Positions 39,106 through 40,118 of a stretch of 40,118 bases of DNA are shown piece by piece. The stretch is from Kitasatospora sp. DSM 101779 (GTDB taxonomy: Bacteria > Actinomycetota > Actinomycetes > Streptomycetales > Streptomycetaceae): NCBI RefSeq assembly GCF_025655475.1, contig NZ_JAHTIK010000001.1, positions 8,084,463 to 8,124,580 of the forward strand. Direction: 5' to 3'. The translations under genes and the position numbers were made by a program. The notes beneath the pieces were generated by a model that was given only the letters and a program-made list of their open reading frames with translations, did not search any database and was not told the DNA's origin. Position 1 is the first letter of the stretch; each line of letters opens with the position of its first letter.

Positions 39106-40118
39106 CGCGCCCTCGACAGGGTCACCGGCGCGCCGCCGGCCAGGCAGGCCTGCACGGCGAGGGTGGCCGCCGTGGTGGCGACCAGCGACTCCAGCGGCAC
39201 CGGCATCGGCCCGCCGGTCCGCACGGCCTTGACGAACGCGGCCAGCTCGGCGGCCTGGCCCTTGTCCCGGGCCTTCGGCAGCCGCGAGCTGACCCACCGC
39301 TTGCGGCCGGCCGTGCGCTCGAAATGCACCGAGGCTCGGACGAAGTCGTCGAGCTTCAGCACCTTGCCGTCCGCGACGAGGTCCAGCGTCTCCTTGGGGA
39401 AGCCGGACGCGCCGGTGGTCACGTAGCTCAGGGTGGCGGTGGAGCCGTCCGGGTAGCGCAGCACGACCTGGAGGTCCTCGTTGCCGGCCGGGGCGACCGC
39501 GTACACCGAGACCGGGTCGGCGTCCAGCAGCCAGCTCGCCGTGTCGATGAAGTGCCCGCCCTCGCCGGCGAACCGCGAGCCCTCGGAGCCCTGTTGGAGG
39601 TACCAGCTGCCGTGCTGCAGCCGGCCCGCGTTGACCAGGTAGCGCAGGCTCGCCGGACCGGTCCGGGCGCCGAAACGGGTCCTGGCCTCGCGCAGCAGCG
39701 GTGCGAACCGGCGGTTGAAACCCACCTGCAACCGGTCGTTGCCGGACTCCTCCACCGCCGCGAGCACGCCGGCCAGTTCGTCCTCGGTGAGGGCCAGCGG
39801 CTTCTCCACGAACACCGACTTGCCGGCGAGCAGCGCCTTGCGGGTCAGTTCGGCGTGCGAGCTGTGCCGGGTGACCACGAACACCGCGTCGATGGACGGG
39901 TCCCCGAGCACGGCGTCGAGATCGGTGGTCGCGTGGGCGAAGCCGAACTTCCGCTGCGCGTTGGCCGCGGACAGCGCCGTCGTGGTGACGACCGTGGACA
40001 GCACGACGCCGTCGCGCTGTTCCAGGTGCGGCAGCAGCATCGACGTCGCGTAGTTCCCCGCGCCGACGAACGCCAGCCGCACCGGCGTCCCGGCGGCCCG
40101 GGCCGGCTCGGGCGCCGG
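39102..40118 (-). CDS. Gfo/Idh/MocA oxidoreductase, probably the C-terminal half of a bi-domain enzyme (5' end outside window)
   Basis: The frame stays open to the right edge. The visible part starts with APEPARAAGTPVRLAFVGAG, then FVGAGNYATSMLLPHL as the NAD-binding loop, EKPLALTEDEL (the family's EKP motif) and, in the C-terminal domain, GEGGHFIDTASWLLDADP. This matches the second half of bi-domain oxidoreductases, whose first half is a zinc-dehydrogenase-like domain of about 380 residues. The proposed internal GTG at 40082 could start a 326-residue stand-alone version, but the Pro/Ala linker upstream and the operon context favour a longer protein. It oxidises or reduces a sugar alcohol or keto group. 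It is probably among the first genes of the operon seen here. Confidence 0.85.
   Translation of the reverse strand, partial: PAPEPARAAGTPVRLAFVGAGNYATSMLLPHLEQRDGVVLSTVVTTTALSAANAQRKFGFAHATTDLDAVLGDPSIDAVFVVTRHSSHAELTRKALLAGKSVFVEKPLALTEDELAGVLAAVEESGNDRLQVGFNRRFAPLLREARTRFGARTGPASLRYLVNAGRLQHGSWYLQQGSEGSRFAGEGGHFIDTASWLLDADPVSVYAVAPAGNEDLQVVLRYPDGSTATLSYVTTGASGFPKETLDLVADGKVLKLDDFVRASVHFERTAGRKRWVSSRLPKARDKGQAAELAAFVKAVRTGGPMPVPLESLVATTAATLAVQACLAGGAPVTLSRAR

Overview
This is a very GC-rich actinobacterial window. Third codon positions are almost all G or C, GTG and TTG starts are common, and there is an Rpf-plus-LysM secreted protein, a GreA/GreB-type factor, many TetR regulators and a Tat-exported beta-helix protein. 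Streptomycetaceae (Streptomyces or Kitasatospora) is the best guess. No tRNA, rRNA or CRISPR array was seen.

Layout. 1-5.2 kb: the end of a beta-propeller-like protein; a tiny transcription unit coding an 18-residue Leu/Gly peptide followed at once by a strong hairpin; a Tat-exported beta-helix protein behind a LacI-type palindrome; a convergent DUF4190/DUF4352-type membrane protein. 5.2-12.4 kb: remnants of two broken genes, a hydrolase/TetR divergent pair with a readable operator-promoter, a long non-coding stretch, an operon-like set (SnoaL-like, NmrA-like and a TetR) behind a second operator-promoter of the same design, and a GreA/GreB-type gene. 12.5-21.4 kb: a decayed accessory region. 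It holds an internally deleted IS200/IS605 element, an uncharacterised winged-helix-like protein, a frameshifted conserved gene, a LexA-like repressor without its catalytic Lys, an SDR, the Rpf protein, and a relic LysE exporter with its Lrp/AsnC regulator. 21.4-22.5 kb: a possible leaderless small protein and a PAP2 membrane phosphatase-like protein.

22.5-40.1 kb is the main feature: a tightly packed minus-strand operon of 15 genes, most joined by 4-base stop/start overlaps, which enters from beyond the right edge. In transcription order it codes a bi-domain oxidoreductase (partial), a heparinase II/III-like lyase, a beta-helix lipoprotein, an O-antigen ligase/polymerase, a GT4, a TylC3-type C-methyltransferase, an RfbF-type sugar-1-phosphate nucleotidyltransferase, a PIG-L deacetylase, an extended SDR epimerase, a DUF4910 metallopeptidase-like protein, a Wzx-type flippase, a GT2, a polysaccharide pyruvyl transferase, an RmlC-like cupin lacking the catalytic Tyr, and a GSA-type aminotransferase. 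Together they look like a Wzx/Wzy-type exopolysaccharide system that builds a C-methylated, possibly CDP-linked, sugar and adds ketal-pyruvate. The operon ends in a perfect 24-bp inverted repeat whose two tips are the stop codons of the two convergent genes.

The most interesting items are the five-gene sugar module (methyltransferase, nucleotidyltransferase, PIG-L, SDR, DUF4910) with no visible 4,6-dehydratase, the apparently uncleavable LexA paralogue, the stop-to-stop palindrome, and the 18-residue peptide unit.
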